Part shown: piece after piece, positions 27,147-35,331 of the stretch
Layout: each line of letters begins with the position of its first letter
Numbering within the stretch: position 1 is the stretch's first letter
NCBI GenBank assembly: GCA_963787375.1
Contig: CAWBCR010000011.1
Span: forward strand, 62,001 to 126,000
Reading direction: 5' to 3'
Origin: CAWBCR01 sp963787375
GTDB lineage: Bacteria > Chloroflexota > Anaerolineae > Aggregatilineales > UBA3940
Length of the DNA: 64,000 bases
Position numbers and translations under genes: made by a program
The notes under the pieces: generated by a model
Database searches by the model: none
What the model saw: only the letters and a program-made list of their open reading frames with translations
Told to the model about the DNA's origin: nothing

Positions 27147-28094
27147 TTACGGGGTTGCCGTAGGCTCTTCGGTGGCATACACACCGGGGCCAACCTGGTC
27201 GTAGGTCAGGTTGAAGCTGGGGCCGAAGTACTTGACGTTCAGGGTGTTAAGCGTGCCATCAGCCTTCATCGCTTCCAGTGCCTGGTTCACCGAGGCAACC
27301 AGCGCGCTGCCCTTGGGGAAGATGAAGCCAAGCTGGTCGCTGGAAATCGAGGGGCCGATCAGGTCAAGCTGGTCGGAGTTCTCGCCCTTGTAGCCCTGGC
27401 CGGCTGTCTCGTCGATGATCACCGCGTCCACGTCGCCGGCGATCAGAGCCTGCACGGCAAACGGGAACTGCTCAAAGGCCTTGATACGCGACTCGTCCAA
27501 GAACTTGGTAGCAGTCTCGTAGTTGGTGGTGCCGGTCTGCGTGCCGAGGATCAGGGCATCGTTCGCAGCGAAGTCCTCGATGCTGGTGAAGCGATCCTCG
27601 CCCTTGCGGACCAGCAGACGCTGATCGATATTGATGTAGCCTTCCGAGAAGTCGACGACCTCGGCGCGATCGGGTGTGATGGTGATACCATCCGCAGCCG
27701 CGTCAAACTGCCCATCAGACACTGCCTGGATCATGCCTTCCCAGCCAGCTTCCTTGAAGACGGGCTCGCAGTGCAGCCGCTTGCAGATCTCGGCCCACGC
27801 ATCGTAGTCCCAGCCGCCGGCCTTGCCCGTGTCCAACTCTACATAGTTGAAGGGCAGATAGGCGTTTTCGACGGCGATGGTGACCTGCTGGCAGTTCAGG
27901 TCGGTGAGAGCCTGGTCGGCGGTGCCCAGGCAGCCGTACGATGGCATGTAGCTCTGCCCACCGCTGGTAGGCTGGCTACCGGTGTCACCACCGCCGCTTG
28001 AGGGTGCCTGTGTCGTAGCAGCCGCGCCACCACAAGCAGCCAGGGTAAGGCTCAGGGCGACCAGCAGCACCACAACTGAGTACTTCCGCATCAT
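27147..28094 (-). CDS. Amino-acid ABC transporter substrate-binding lipoprotein
   Basis: From ATG 28094 the protein (about 315 aa) starts with a lipoprotein signal, MMRKYSVVVLLVALSL, and lipobox LAAC, then a Gly/Ser/Thr-rich linker (APSSGGGDTGSQ). The mature part is a family 3 solute-binding protein: NAYLPFNY, GWDYDAWAEIC, DAAADGITITPDRAEVVDFS and a second lobe with LGTQTGTTNYE. It should bind a polar amino acid outside the membrane. The further upstream in-frame codons precede a poor, Cys-containing extension; a purine-rich Shine-Dalgarno (GGAGAGGAAGG) lies right before ATG 28094. The promoter is at 28239-28267. Confidence 0.92.
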   Translation of the reverse strand: MMRKYSVVVLLVALSLTLAACGGAAATTQAPSSGGGDTGSQPTSGGQSYMPSYGCLGTADQALTDLNCQQVTIAVENAYLPFNYVELDTGKAGGWDYDAWAEICKRLHCEPVFKEAGWEGMIQAVSDGQFDAAADGITITPDRAEVVDFSEGYINIDQRLLVRKGEDRFTSIEDFAANDALILGTQTGTTNYETATKFLDESRIKAFEQFPFAVQALIAGDVDAVIIDETAGQGYKGENSDQLDLIGPSISSDQLGFIFPKGSALVASVNQALEAMKADGTLNTLNVKYFGPSFNLTYDQVGPGVYATEEPTATP

Positions 28095-28238
28095 TTCCTT
28101 CCTCTCCTTTAGAACTCGTTTTGGTGATAGACAACACCAGTTGTCCTGACGGAGGTACAACGTCACCGCGCTCGCGGGGCGTACCGCAGCGGTTGGTCAC
28201 TCGTGACGTTTTCCACAGGCAACTGAATGTTGGTCAAC

Positions 28239-28267
28239 AGTATATGTGAAGCCTCCCTGCTTGTCAA
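28239..28267 (-). promoter_or_regulatory. Promoter of the amino-acid ABC transporter operon
   Basis: On the minus strand a perfect TTGACA (28267-28262) and TATACT (28244-28239) are exactly 17 bases apart. It lies in the 308-base divergent spacer before the alpha-oxoamine synthase gene; a weaker plus-strand candidate there is TTCAAA (28272-28277) with TATACG (28296-28301). I see nothing else in the spacer. Confidence 0.8.
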
Positions 28268-28402
28268 TCTGTTCAAAAGCGGGTAACTTTGCAACTATAC
28301 GGGGGTTTCCTTTCACGAAGCGCAATGGGGATAGGGAGGCCCTCACCTGCGATTCTGGCGATGGGCCGGGCCACTGTCGGGCCTTAGCATCAGGGGGATG
28401 CG

Positions 28403-29605
28403 ATGGACACAGCTAAGCAAGAACGGGTGGATATTTTCGACAAGATAAAGGGCTTCACACGTGCCAGGGAAGCTCAAGCGGCGGGCGTTTACCCCTTCTT
28501 TATCCCATTTGACGATTCAGAGGGCACCATCGTCCGCTACCAGGGGCGCGAGATCATCATGATCGGCTCGAATAACTACCTCGGGCTGACCACCCACCCC
28601 AAAGTGCGCGAGGCGGCAGAGGCAGCCGTCCGGCGCTACGGCACCAGCTGCACCGGCTCGCGCTTCATGAACGGCACCCTTGCTATACATGAGGAGCTTG
28701 AACATCGCCTGGCGAAGTTCGTCGGCAAGGAACGAGCGCTGGTGTTCAGCACCGGCTACCAGACCAACCTGGGCACGATCTCGGCCATCGTCGGGCGCGG
28801 CGACTTCATCATCACCGACAAGGAAGACCATGCGAGCATCGTCGACGGCTGTATGCTGTCTCTCGGCGAGCTCAAACGCTTCAAGCACAGCGACATGGAC
28901 GACCTCGACCGCGTGCTGAGCAAGCTGCCGACTGAGGCCGGCAAGATCGTCATCGTCGACGGGGTGTACAGCATGGGCGGCGACATCGCGCCGCTGCCCG
29001 AGATTATCAAGCTGTGCAAGAAGTACGGCGCTCGCCTGATGGTCGACGACGCGCACAGCATGGGCGTTCTGGCCGGGGGGCGCGGCACGTCGGCCCATTT
29101 CGGCGTCACAGACGACGTGGACCTGATCACCGGCACCTTCAGCAAGTCGTTCGCGTCCATCGGCGGGTTTGTCGCGGGCGACGACGACGTGCTGCACTTT
29201 ATCCAGCACCACGCCCGCGCGCTGATCTTCAGCGCCAGCCTGCCGGCATCGAACGTGGCAGCGGTGCTGGCCGCGCTCGACGTGATCGAGACGGACCCCA
29301 GCTACGTCCAGCGCGTATGGGACAACGCCGATTACATGAAGAAGGGCCTGAGCGAACTAGGCTTCAACATCGGCAACAGCCAGACGCCGATCATTCCCAT
29401 CATCGTCAACGACGACATGCGGGCCCTCCTGTTCTGGAAGGCGCTGTTCGAAGCGGGCCTGTTTACGAACCCGGTCATTCCGCCTGCGGTCCCGCCGAAC
29501 ATGGCGCTGCTGCGCACCAGCTACATGGCTACCCACACCACCGAACAGCTCGACCGCGCGTTGAGCATCCTCGACGAGGTCGGGCACCAACTGAACATCA
29601 TCTAG
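28403..29605 (+). CDS. Alpha-oxoamine synthase (KBL / serine palmitoyltransferase-like)
   Basis: This 400-residue PLP enzyme of fold type I has the PLP lysine in GTFSKSF (Lys248), stacking His143 (DHASIVDG), DDAHSMG (215-221) and the N-terminal SNNYLGL. These features are shared by 2-amino-3-ketobutyrate CoA ligase, 8-amino-7-oxononanoate synthase and serine palmitoyltransferase. RFMNGT and SASLPAS fit the family but do not settle the acyl-CoA or amino acid used. No biotin genes or threonine dehydrogenase lie nearby; inositol-1-phosphate synthase is close, which makes a lipid role possible but unproven. A GGGGGA ribosome-binding site precedes ATG 28403; a strong terminator follows. Confidence 0.85.
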   Translation: MDTAKQERVDIFDKIKGFTRAREAQAAGVYPFFIPFDDSEGTIVRYQGREIIMIGSNNYLGLTTHPKVREAAEAAVRRYGTSCTGSRFMNGTLAIHEELEHRLAKFVGKERALVFSTGYQTNLGTISAIVGRGDFIITDKEDHASIVDGCMLSLGELKRFKHSDMDDLDRVLSKLPTEAGKIVIVDGVYSMGGDIAPLPEIIKLCKKYGARLMVDDAHSMGVLAGGRGTSAHFGVTDDVDLITGTFSKSFASIGGFVAGDDDVLHFIQHHARALIFSASLPASNVAAVLAALDVIETDPSYVQRVWDNADYMKKGLSELGFNIGNSQTPIIPIIVNDDMRALLFWKALFEAGLFTNPVIPPAVPPNMALLRTSYMATHTTEQLDRALSILDEVGHQLNII

Positions 29606-29616
29606 ACCTGTATGAC

Positions 29617-29651
29617 AAAAGGCGCACACCCCGGCGGGGTGTGCGCCTTTT
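29617..29651. terminator. Bidirectional Rho-independent terminator
   Basis: AAAAGGCGCACACCCC and its complement flank a GGC loop, with T residues at the end on the plus strand and on the minus strand too. It separates the convergent oxoamine synthase and ParB-fold genes. Confidence 0.9.
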
Positions 29652-29671
29652 CCTTTGCGCGCAGAGAAGGA

Positions 29672-30574
29672 TCAGAGCCGTCTCAGCCGGCTAACCACCG
29701 AGCGCCACAGGCGGGCAAGAAATGGCCGCGACGCCTCGCCCACTTCGTCGGCAGCCTGCGCCAGGCTGGCAATGCCGCGCCCCTGAAGCTCCTGATTGTG
29801 CCGCCACACCCATACGAACAGGTCGGCCTCGGTGCGGTTCGGGAAGCGTTCGAGCAAGCCCCGCTCCTTGATGATCTGCACGGCGGGCGTATAGATCATG
29901 TCATACCAGGCCGGGACGGCATCCTCGTAGGAAAACGGCTCCCCATCGATCTGCTCCAGCACCTGCCGGAACAGTGCGATCTGGTATTCCAGCTCGCGAT
30001 AGTGGCCCGGCGTGGTGAAGACAACGCTCTGCTCAGGCCGCAGACGGTCGAGGTGGGTGCGATCCAGAAAGTCAGCATACTCGGCCCTGATCAGCACCTC
30101 GTCGAGGTCGGCGTCCTCGCTGAGGCCAACCGGTGTCACGAACTCCCAGACGTGCGCCAGGATGCTGCCCATCCCCGATTGGCGCGCAACCGACACGCGG
30201 TGATTGCCGTCCAGCACGAAATACGCGTCACCAACCTGGTAGACCTCAATCGGCGGCGCGCCCCGCGTGAAGGTCACCGTGTTGACGCGCATCCAGCGGT
30301 CGCGCATGTCGTCTTTGCGGGGCAGGTACGTGCTCGTAAAATCACGATAGCGCCCCACACTGCCCCGGATGGCCGACAGTGGTATCTCCTGCAGGCCGCG
30401 GTAGTTCTTCTGGCTGAGGCGAAGCTGCTCCTTAACCTGGTCAAACGACAGCAGGTCCGTCGATTTCCGGCTGAACACAGACAGCACGTCCTCAATACCG
30501 GCGCTGTGGCGCGCGCGTTCCCAGTTGCGATGGGCTTCCTGCCGGGCGAGCATGTTGTCTTCGTCGAACGCCAT
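29672..30574 (-). CDS. ParB/Srx-fold domain protein of unknown function
   Basis: The 300-residue protein has a ParB/sulfiredoxin-like core at about 60-140: EIPLSAIRGSVGR, then PIEVYQVGDAYFVLDGNHRVSVAR (motif LDGNHR at 121-126). In this fold that loop binds or hydrolyses a nucleotide phosphate. The C-terminal half, with TTPGHYRELEYQIALFRQ and DAVPAWYDMIYTPAVQII, is well structured and conserved-looking but I do not recognise a defined function. It lacks the helix-turn-helix of chromosome-partition ParB, so a DNA partition role is unlikely. It ends in a basic tail and shares a terminator with the convergent oxoamine synthase. Confidence 0.7.
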   Translation of the reverse strand: MAFDEDNMLARQEAHRNWERARHSAGIEDVLSVFSRKSTDLLSFDQVKEQLRLSQKNYRGLQEIPLSAIRGSVGRYRDFTSTYLPRKDDMRDRWMRVNTVTFTRGAPPIEVYQVGDAYFVLDGNHRVSVARQSGMGSILAHVWEFVTPVGLSEDADLDEVLIRAEYADFLDRTHLDRLRPEQSVVFTTPGHYRELEYQIALFRQVLEQIDGEPFSYEDAVPAWYDMIYTPAVQIIKERGLLERFPNRTEADLFVWVWRHNQELQGRGIASLAQAADEVGEASRPFLARLWRSVVSRLRRL

Positions 30575-30641
30575 GAACCTTTACCTCATCAAGCGGAGAC
30601 GTGCAGGCGTAGTATAACATCTGGATCTAACCGGTGCATGA

Positions 30642-30677
30642 AGAAAAGGGGCCCGGAGGCATAAACCGCCGGGCCCA
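30642..30677 (-). terminator. Rho-independent terminator after ino1
   Basis: On the minus strand GGGCCCGG and CCGGGCCC flank a loop and are followed by CTTTTCTT. It closes the inositol-1-phosphate synthase gene. Confidence 0.8.
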
Positions 30678-30705
30678 ACACATCGATGCGCCAACAGGCA
30701 GCGCG

Positions 30706-31839
30706 TTACGCTTTCTTGGCCCTGGATTTCGACTTGGCAGCCGCTTTAGGCTTATCGGCGGTGGCGCTATCGCCCCGGATGAAGGCTTCCGTCTTGTTGC
30801 GGGCAATGTCGTCAGGATACTGCTCAGGCGGCGACTTCATAAAATAGCTGGCGGGCGCGTACAGCGGGCCGCTCAGGCCGCGGTCGAGGCCCAGCTTGGC
30901 GCAGCGCACCGCGTCGATCACGACGCCGGCTGAATTGGGACTGTCCCACACTTCCAGCTTCAACTCGACGTTCAGCGGCACGTCGCCGAAGGTGCGGCCT
31001 TCCAGCCGGATATACGCCCACTTGCGGTCGGTGAGCCACGGGACGTAGTCGCTGGGGCCAATGTAGACGTTGTCGGGGTCCATCTTCTCGCTGAGCTGCG
31101 AGGTGACCGCCCCGGTCTTGCTGATCTTCTTGCTCTCCAGCCGCTCGCGCTCCAGCATGTTGTAGAAGTCCATGTTGCCGCCGACGTTGAGCTGGCTGGT
31201 GCGCTCCAGCCGGACGCCACGATCTTCAAACAGGCGGGCCAGCACGCGGTGAACGATTGTCGCGCCGACCTGGCTCTTGATGTCGTCGCCGATAACCGGC
31301 AGGCCGCGATCGATAAAGCGCTGCTGCCAGTATTCCTCGCGCGCGATAAAGACCGGGATGCAGTTGACCAGTGCGCAGCCAGCGTTCAGGATGTGCTCGA
31401 TGTACCACTTGGTGGCCTGCTCGCTGCCGACCGGCAGGTAATTGACTACCACGTCAGTGCCGGTGTCTTTGAGGATCTGCTCGATGTTGGCTGTCTTGCC
31501 GGGCGCTTTGGTGATCTTCATGCTCAGGTATTTGCCCAGCCCGTCGTGGGTCATTCCACGGTGGACAGGCACGTTCATCTTAGGCACATCGGCAAACTTG
31601 ATGGTGTTGTTCTGCCCGGACCAGATCGCGTCAGACAGGTCTTTGCCGACCTTCTCGATGTCAATGTCAAACGCAGCGCTGAATTCGATGTCGCTGACGT
31701 GATAGCCGCCCAGGTTAACGTGCATCAGGCCGGGGACGCGCTCGTCGTCTTTGGCGTTACGATAGAATTGAATCCCCTGCACCAGGGACGAGGCACAATT
31801 GCCAACGCCGATAATGGCAACACGCACTTTCTTGCTCAA
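30706..31839 (-). CDS. ino1: Inositol-3-phosphate synthase (myo-inositol-1-phosphate synthase)
   Basis: The 377-residue enzyme starts with a Rossmann NAD motif (VAIIGVGNCASSL) and contains VVNYLPVGSEQATKWY, CALVNCIPVFIA, IGDDIKSQVGATIVHR and RTSQLNVGGNMDFYNM, blocks diagnostic for inositol-1-phosphate synthase. It converts glucose 6-phosphate to 1D-myo-inositol 3-phosphate through an internal NAD redox cycle. In bacteria this feeds inositol phospholipids, mycothiol-type thiols or compatible solutes. The C terminus has a Lys/Ala-rich tail (KPKAAAKSKSRAKKA) that is not part of the fold. An IMPase lies at 50.0 kb, far from here, and could supply free inositol. Confidence 0.95.
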   Translation of the reverse strand: MSKKVRVAIIGVGNCASSLVQGIQFYRNAKDDERVPGLMHVNLGGYHVSDIEFSAAFDIDIEKVGKDLSDAIWSGQNNTIKFADVPKMNVPVHRGMTHDGLGKYLSMKITKAPGKTANIEQILKDTGTDVVVNYLPVGSEQATKWYIEHILNAGCALVNCIPVFIAREEYWQQRFIDRGLPVIGDDIKSQVGATIVHRVLARLFEDRGVRLERTSQLNVGGNMDFYNMLERERLESKKISKTGAVTSQLSEKMDPDNVYIGPSDYVPWLTDRKWAYIRLEGRTFGDVPLNVELKLEVWDSPNSAGVVIDAVRCAKLGLDRGLSGPLYAPASYFMKSPPEQYPDDIARNKTEAFIRGDSATADKPKAAAKSKSRAKKA

Positions 31840-31933
31840 CGAAACCTCCTGACGGATTGTGCTGGAAGAACGGGCCGATCCACTGGCCGAACCCGGAAAG
31901 GGACCACTCCCCCGATAGTATACGCCGCGATGC

Positions 31934-32197
31934 TCAGCTTATCCAGTCGCGATGAATGGGATCCCAGTTCCGGTGGGCATACGAGCGATGGCACTCGCGG
32001 CAAATCTGCGCAGTGGCGATCTCGTGCCCCGGCGTACGCCAGCGCCAGCGAACATTCACCAGATGATAGCGGCAGGTTGGCCGATGGCAGATCGGGCACT
32101 CCTGGCCGCCCGATAAGCCGGCGCTCCCCCAGTGACGTCCCTCATCCGGATCCTGTTCGCAGATGTAGCAATGCGTAATGGGCATGTTTGTGAACAC
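31934..32197 (-). CDS. Small cysteine-rich (zinc ribbon-like) protein
   Basis: An 87-residue protein with paired Cys/His ligands: Cys10-x2-Cys13, Cys34-x2-Cys37-His38 with Cys42, and Cys66-x2-Cys69-His70. This spacing suggests one or two zinc-binding sites. I do not recognise the family. It may begin at the internal Met5. It sits alone between ino1 and the Rrf2 regulator; coding potential rests on the ligand pattern, so confidence is moderate. Confidence 0.6.
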   Translation of the reverse strand: MFTNMPITHCYICEQDPDEGRHWGSAGLSGGQECPICHRPTCRYHLVNVRWRWRTPGHEIATAQICRECHRSYAHRNWDPIHRDWIS

Positions 32198-32451
32198 TCT
32201 TACGGCCCGGCTGAAGCGGGCGATGGATCAGGCCGCGCGGCGATTATACCAGCCCCGGCAGGTTTACCAAAGAGCCCACCCCGGCTGTCATATCCATTCT
32301 GTCGTGTGTCATATTCAGGGGGTGATATCCGTCACTTGTGGACAATAACGGCCTGAATTACGCTTAACTTGACTATTCAGATGTCCAGTGCCCGAATTGC
32401 GCTTATTGGCTGCCAATCAGACATGTGGCACCTAACTAAAGTGAGGTAACC

Positions 32452-32883
32452 ATGCTAGAGATAACCCGCCAGGCGGATTATGCCCTGCGTGCCAGCGTTG
32501 AGGTCGCACGGCTGCCCGAGGGCGAACGCGCACCGACGGCTGCCATCGCCGAGCGCCAGCAGATACCGCTGCCGTTCCTGGCCAAGATTGTATCCCAGCT
32601 TGTCGTCCGCGGAGTTCTGGAAGCGACACGCGGCGCCAGCGGCGGCGTCAGCCTAGCCCGCCCGGCTGACAACGTGACCATGCTGGAGATCATCGAGGCG
32701 ATTGACGGTCCGATCACCATCAACCGCTGCACACGCGATGCCTCTGCCTGTGACATGTCGCCGGCCTGCCCATTCTGCGAGATCTTCACCGAGGCGCAGC
32801 GGGCACTCGTCGACAAGCTCCATAACACCACGCTGGCCCAGCTCGTCGCGCGATCTGAAGAGCTGGAAGGCGCTGCGGCCTGA
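32452..32883 (+). CDS. Rrf2-family transcriptional regulator
   Basis: The 143-residue protein has the Rrf2 winged helix (EITRQADYALRASVEVARL, then FLAKIVSQLVVRGVLEATRGASGGVSLARP) and four cysteines at 93, 100, 106 and 109 (NRCTRDASAC, SPACPFC). Three of these match the Fe-S cluster ligands of IscR, NsrR and RsrR relatives, so it probably senses iron-sulfur status, nitric oxide or redox state. A ribosome-binding site (GTGAGGTAACC) precedes ATG 32452. The 254-base upstream spacer holds no gene that I can support and presumably carries its control region. No suf or isc genes are adjacent. Confidence 0.9.
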   Translation: MLEITRQADYALRASVEVARLPEGERAPTAAIAERQQIPLPFLAKIVSQLVVRGVLEATRGASGGVSLARPADNVTMLEIIEAIDGPITINRCTRDASACDMSPACPFCEIFTEAQRALVDKLHNTTLAQLVARSEELEGAAA

Positions 32884-32898
32884 TCCGCGCGCCAGCAC

Positions 32899-33840
32899 CT
32901 ACTTCTCAACCCGTTCCAGGGGCTGCTCGCTCTTGACACTGAAGTGGTCAAAGTCGCGGGCGACCACAGCCCCTGGGAAGTACTCTTCTGCTTCTGCCTG
33001 AATATCCCGCTCCCGGTAGCGCCGTGACACGTGCGTGATGATTAAATTCCTGACGCCGCATGACACGGCCAGCTCCGCTGCCTGCCGCACGGTGAGGTGT
33101 CCGAACCGCTGCGCCAGGTCTGTTTCGTAGTTCAGGTAAGTCCCCTCGACGACCAGCGCATCCGCGCCCCGAACATAGGCCGCCAACGCCTCTGCGCGGC
33201 CCACATCGCCAGTAATGCACAGCTTCTCACCCGGCTGCGATGGCCCCAGCACCTCGTCCGGCGCGACCACGCGCCCATCCGGCAGCGTGACGGGCCTGCC
33301 ATCGACCAGATCGCGGCGCTCCGGCCCACGCGGCACGCCCAGCGCCTCGGCACGGTCGGCCAGAAAAGGGCGGCGCGGCTTGCGCTCGAACGTATAGCCA
33401 AAGCAGTCCGGCCCGCGATGCTCCACCGGGAAGGCAGTTACCGCGAACTCGTCGTCCTCTATCAGCAAGCCGGGCTTCACCTCGTACAGATCGATGCCAA
33501 CCGGCGTTCGCGCGCCGCGCAGCACGACGCCGAAGATCAGGTCGTGGACGCGGTCCAGCGTGGACTTACCACCCCATATCTCGATGCGCTCGGCGGCCTC
33601 CCAGCGGGCGAAGGTCGAGATCAGACCGGCCAGCCCCAGAATATGATCGAGATGGCTGTGAGTCAGCAGAATTTTGTCAAGCCGGCGAAAGCCCAGCCGG
33701 CTGCGCAGAATCTGGCGCTGGGTGCCTTCGCCGCAGTCGACGAGAAAGCGATACTCTTTGTGCATCACGATCTGGGCGCTCAGCCCGCGCTGAATCGATG
33801 GCGCGCTGGCCGACGTGCCCAGGAAGACAATCTCAAACAC
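32899..33840 (-). CDS. rnz: Ribonuclease Z
   Basis: A 313-residue metallo-beta-lactamase fold enzyme with N-terminal FLGTSASAPS, the metal motif HSHLDHILGL (His61, His63, Asp65, His66), a middle GDVGRAE region and the late ITHVSRRY, all as in RNase Z. It removes the 3' trailer from tRNA precursors. The length matches bacterial short-form enzymes. It converges on the Rrf2 gene with a 15-base gap and is followed upstream by a hypothetical gene on the same strand. Confidence 0.9.
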   Translation of the reverse strand: MFEIVFLGTSASAPSIQRGLSAQIVMHKEYRFLVDCGEGTQRQILRSRLGFRRLDKILLTHSHLDHILGLAGLISTFARWEAAERIEIWGGKSTLDRVHDLIFGVVLRGARTPVGIDLYEVKPGLLIEDDEFAVTAFPVEHRGPDCFGYTFERKPRRPFLADRAEALGVPRGPERRDLVDGRPVTLPDGRVVAPDEVLGPSQPGEKLCITGDVGRAEALAAYVRGADALVVEGTYLNYETDLAQRFGHLTVRQAAELAVSCGVRNLIITHVSRRYRERDIQAEAEEYFPGAVVARDFDHFSVKSEQPLERVEK

Positions 33841-33906
33841 GCAGTATCCTTCGATAAGTCACCGGCGAAGGCCGGGCAGGGAACATCTCGTGCGTCGCGG
33901 CGATGG

Positions 33907-34641
33907 CTATGGGCGCACACGCTCCGACTGGAACCAGCGGATATCCAGCCAAGCGATGAGCTGCCGCGCCACCGGGTGCGTCAGCCGAACAGAGGCCTCA
34001 AAGCGCTGCGGCGAAAACGAGTACATGCGCACGTAATGCGGACGCAGCACGAAGATACAGTAATCGTCTTCCCAGCGGCGGCTGCTCCATAGAAAGGCCA
34101 CACCGGCATCGCGCTGCATGAGGTCCAGCCAGCGACGCTTGTCGTAGCTGCTCAGGTTGCCGATGTGGAAGCGCAGGGCCAGCATGTGGTTCAGCGTGAA
34201 GGTCGCCTCGGTGGCGTCCTGGTCACCGTACAGGTCAAACGACAGCATCGCGCTGGAGTCCTGGCTGGTGAGCATGGCCGTGGCCCGGCTGGCGGCGCGC
34301 GTGTCCTGCGGTGAGCGCGCAATCGAGGTCAGCAGCGGCGCCTTAGCAAAGCGGCGAGCCAGCTCGGTGTCGAGGTCGATTTCACCGCGCAGGAACTGCT
34401 TGATGGTCAGGGGGGCCTGGTCGATCTTGATGCTGCGGCGCAGCGACCCGGTGCCGCTCAGGTCACGCAGCAGGCGCTGGCGATCCTGCGCCGAGATATG
34501 CGCATGGGAAGCCAACGCCGCCGGGTTCAGACGTCCGGTTCCGGGCGGAAGACCCTCACGCTGGAATCCTTCGTCATCTTTCCGGGGCGCCGGCGCGCCA
34601 ATGGTTGGCGTATCGCCGGGATCAAAGTCGAAGTTGCTCAT
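33907..34641 (-). CDS. Conserved-looking hypothetical protein
   Basis: A 244-residue protein with no signal peptide or membrane segment. The first 70 residues are polar and probably disordered (PRKDDEGFQREGLPPGT). The rest looks folded: LSFDLYGDQDATEATFTL, FHIGNLSSYDKRRWLDLM and a C-terminal block rich in aromatic residues, YCIFVLRPHYVRMYSFS and ARQLIAWLDIRWF. I do not recognise the family. Codon use and high GC match its neighbours, and the antisense frames are clearly worse. It reads in the same direction as rnz, upstream of it, and may be cotranscribed with it. Confidence 0.6.
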   Translation of the reverse strand: MSNFDFDPGDTPTIGAPAPRKDDEGFQREGLPPGTGRLNPAALASHAHISAQDRQRLLRDLSGTGSLRRSIKIDQAPLTIKQFLRGEIDLDTELARRFAKAPLLTSIARSPQDTRAASRATAMLTSQDSSAMLSFDLYGDQDATEATFTLNHMLALRFHIGNLSSYDKRRWLDLMQRDAGVAFLWSSRRWEDDYCIFVLRPHYVRMYSFSPQRFEASVRLTHPVARQLIAWLDIRWFQSERVRP

Positions 34642-34814
34642 GCTCGCTGCCCTTCAACAGGCGCCAGACTGTGATGGCTACCAGTCCTGTCTGGATGTTG
34701 TTTCACTATAGCACGCCGCTGGCATCGAGGGCAAATATCGAGCGCATCCGCCGCTGTTGCGTCCTGCCTGGCTTTGCTGTAACCTTGACACAGTTAATCC
34801 CTTGATCGACATCC

Positions 34815-34848
34815 TGTGACGCAAGGTGTCACACCTGCGCAGTATACT
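34815..34848 (+). promoter_or_regulatory. ssb promoter region with inverted repeat
   Basis: TGTGAC (34815-34820) and GTCACA (34828-34833) form a perfect inverted repeat with a 7-base spacer, where the -35 box would be, just ahead of a TATACT -10 (34843-34848). The -35 itself is poor, so a regulator binding the repeat may control this promoter. Confidence 0.5.
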
Positions 34849-34924
34849 GAATTCAACACCGGATTACTGGGACGATATGCGCCTGCTGCCAGACGGCAGG
34901 CGGCATCAGACAAAGGAGTTTGAC

Positions 34925-35326
34925 GTGTTTCAGCAATGCATTATTGTTGGCAATCTGGGGCGCGATCCTGAGATGCGCTACATGCCCGACGGAAAGCCGG
35001 TCACGAACTTCACGGTGGCCGTCAACCGCCGCTGGACGTCGCAGGATGGCACACAGAGCGAAAAGACGTGGTGGTTCCGCGTGGCCTGCTGGGGCCGCCT
35101 GGCCGAGACAACCAACCAGTACCTCAAGAAGGGCCGCCAGGTGATGGTCATCGGCGAGGTCGACGCTTCAGCATTCACGGGGCAGGACGGCCAGGCGCGC
35201 GCTTCGCTGGAGCTGACCGCGCGTGATGTCAGGTTCCTGGGTGGCCGCGACGAATCGGCAGGCGGCGATATGATGGGCGGAAGCGCCAGCGGGCCGGCGC
35301 AGGACGAGGAAGACATCCCATTCTAA
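34925..35326 (+). CDS. ssb: Single-stranded DNA-binding protein
   Basis: From GTG 34925 the protein (133 aa) has an OB fold, CIIVGNLGRDPEMRY, TNFTVAVNRRW and KTWWFRVACWGRLAE, and ends with the acidic tip EEDIPF that recruits partner proteins. I chose GTG over the upstream in-frame codons because AAAGGAG lies 6 bases before it and family homology begins at FQQCII. It covers single-stranded DNA during replication, recombination and repair. A translin gene starts 5 bases after its stop, so the two are in one transcript. Confidence 0.93.
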   Translation: MFQQCIIVGNLGRDPEMRYMPDGKPVTNFTVAVNRRWTSQDGTQSEKTWWFRVACWGRLAETTNQYLKKGRQVMVIGEVDASAFTGQDGQARASLELTARDVRFLGGRDESAGGDMMGGSASGPAQDEEDIPF

Positions 35327-35331
35327 ACCTT

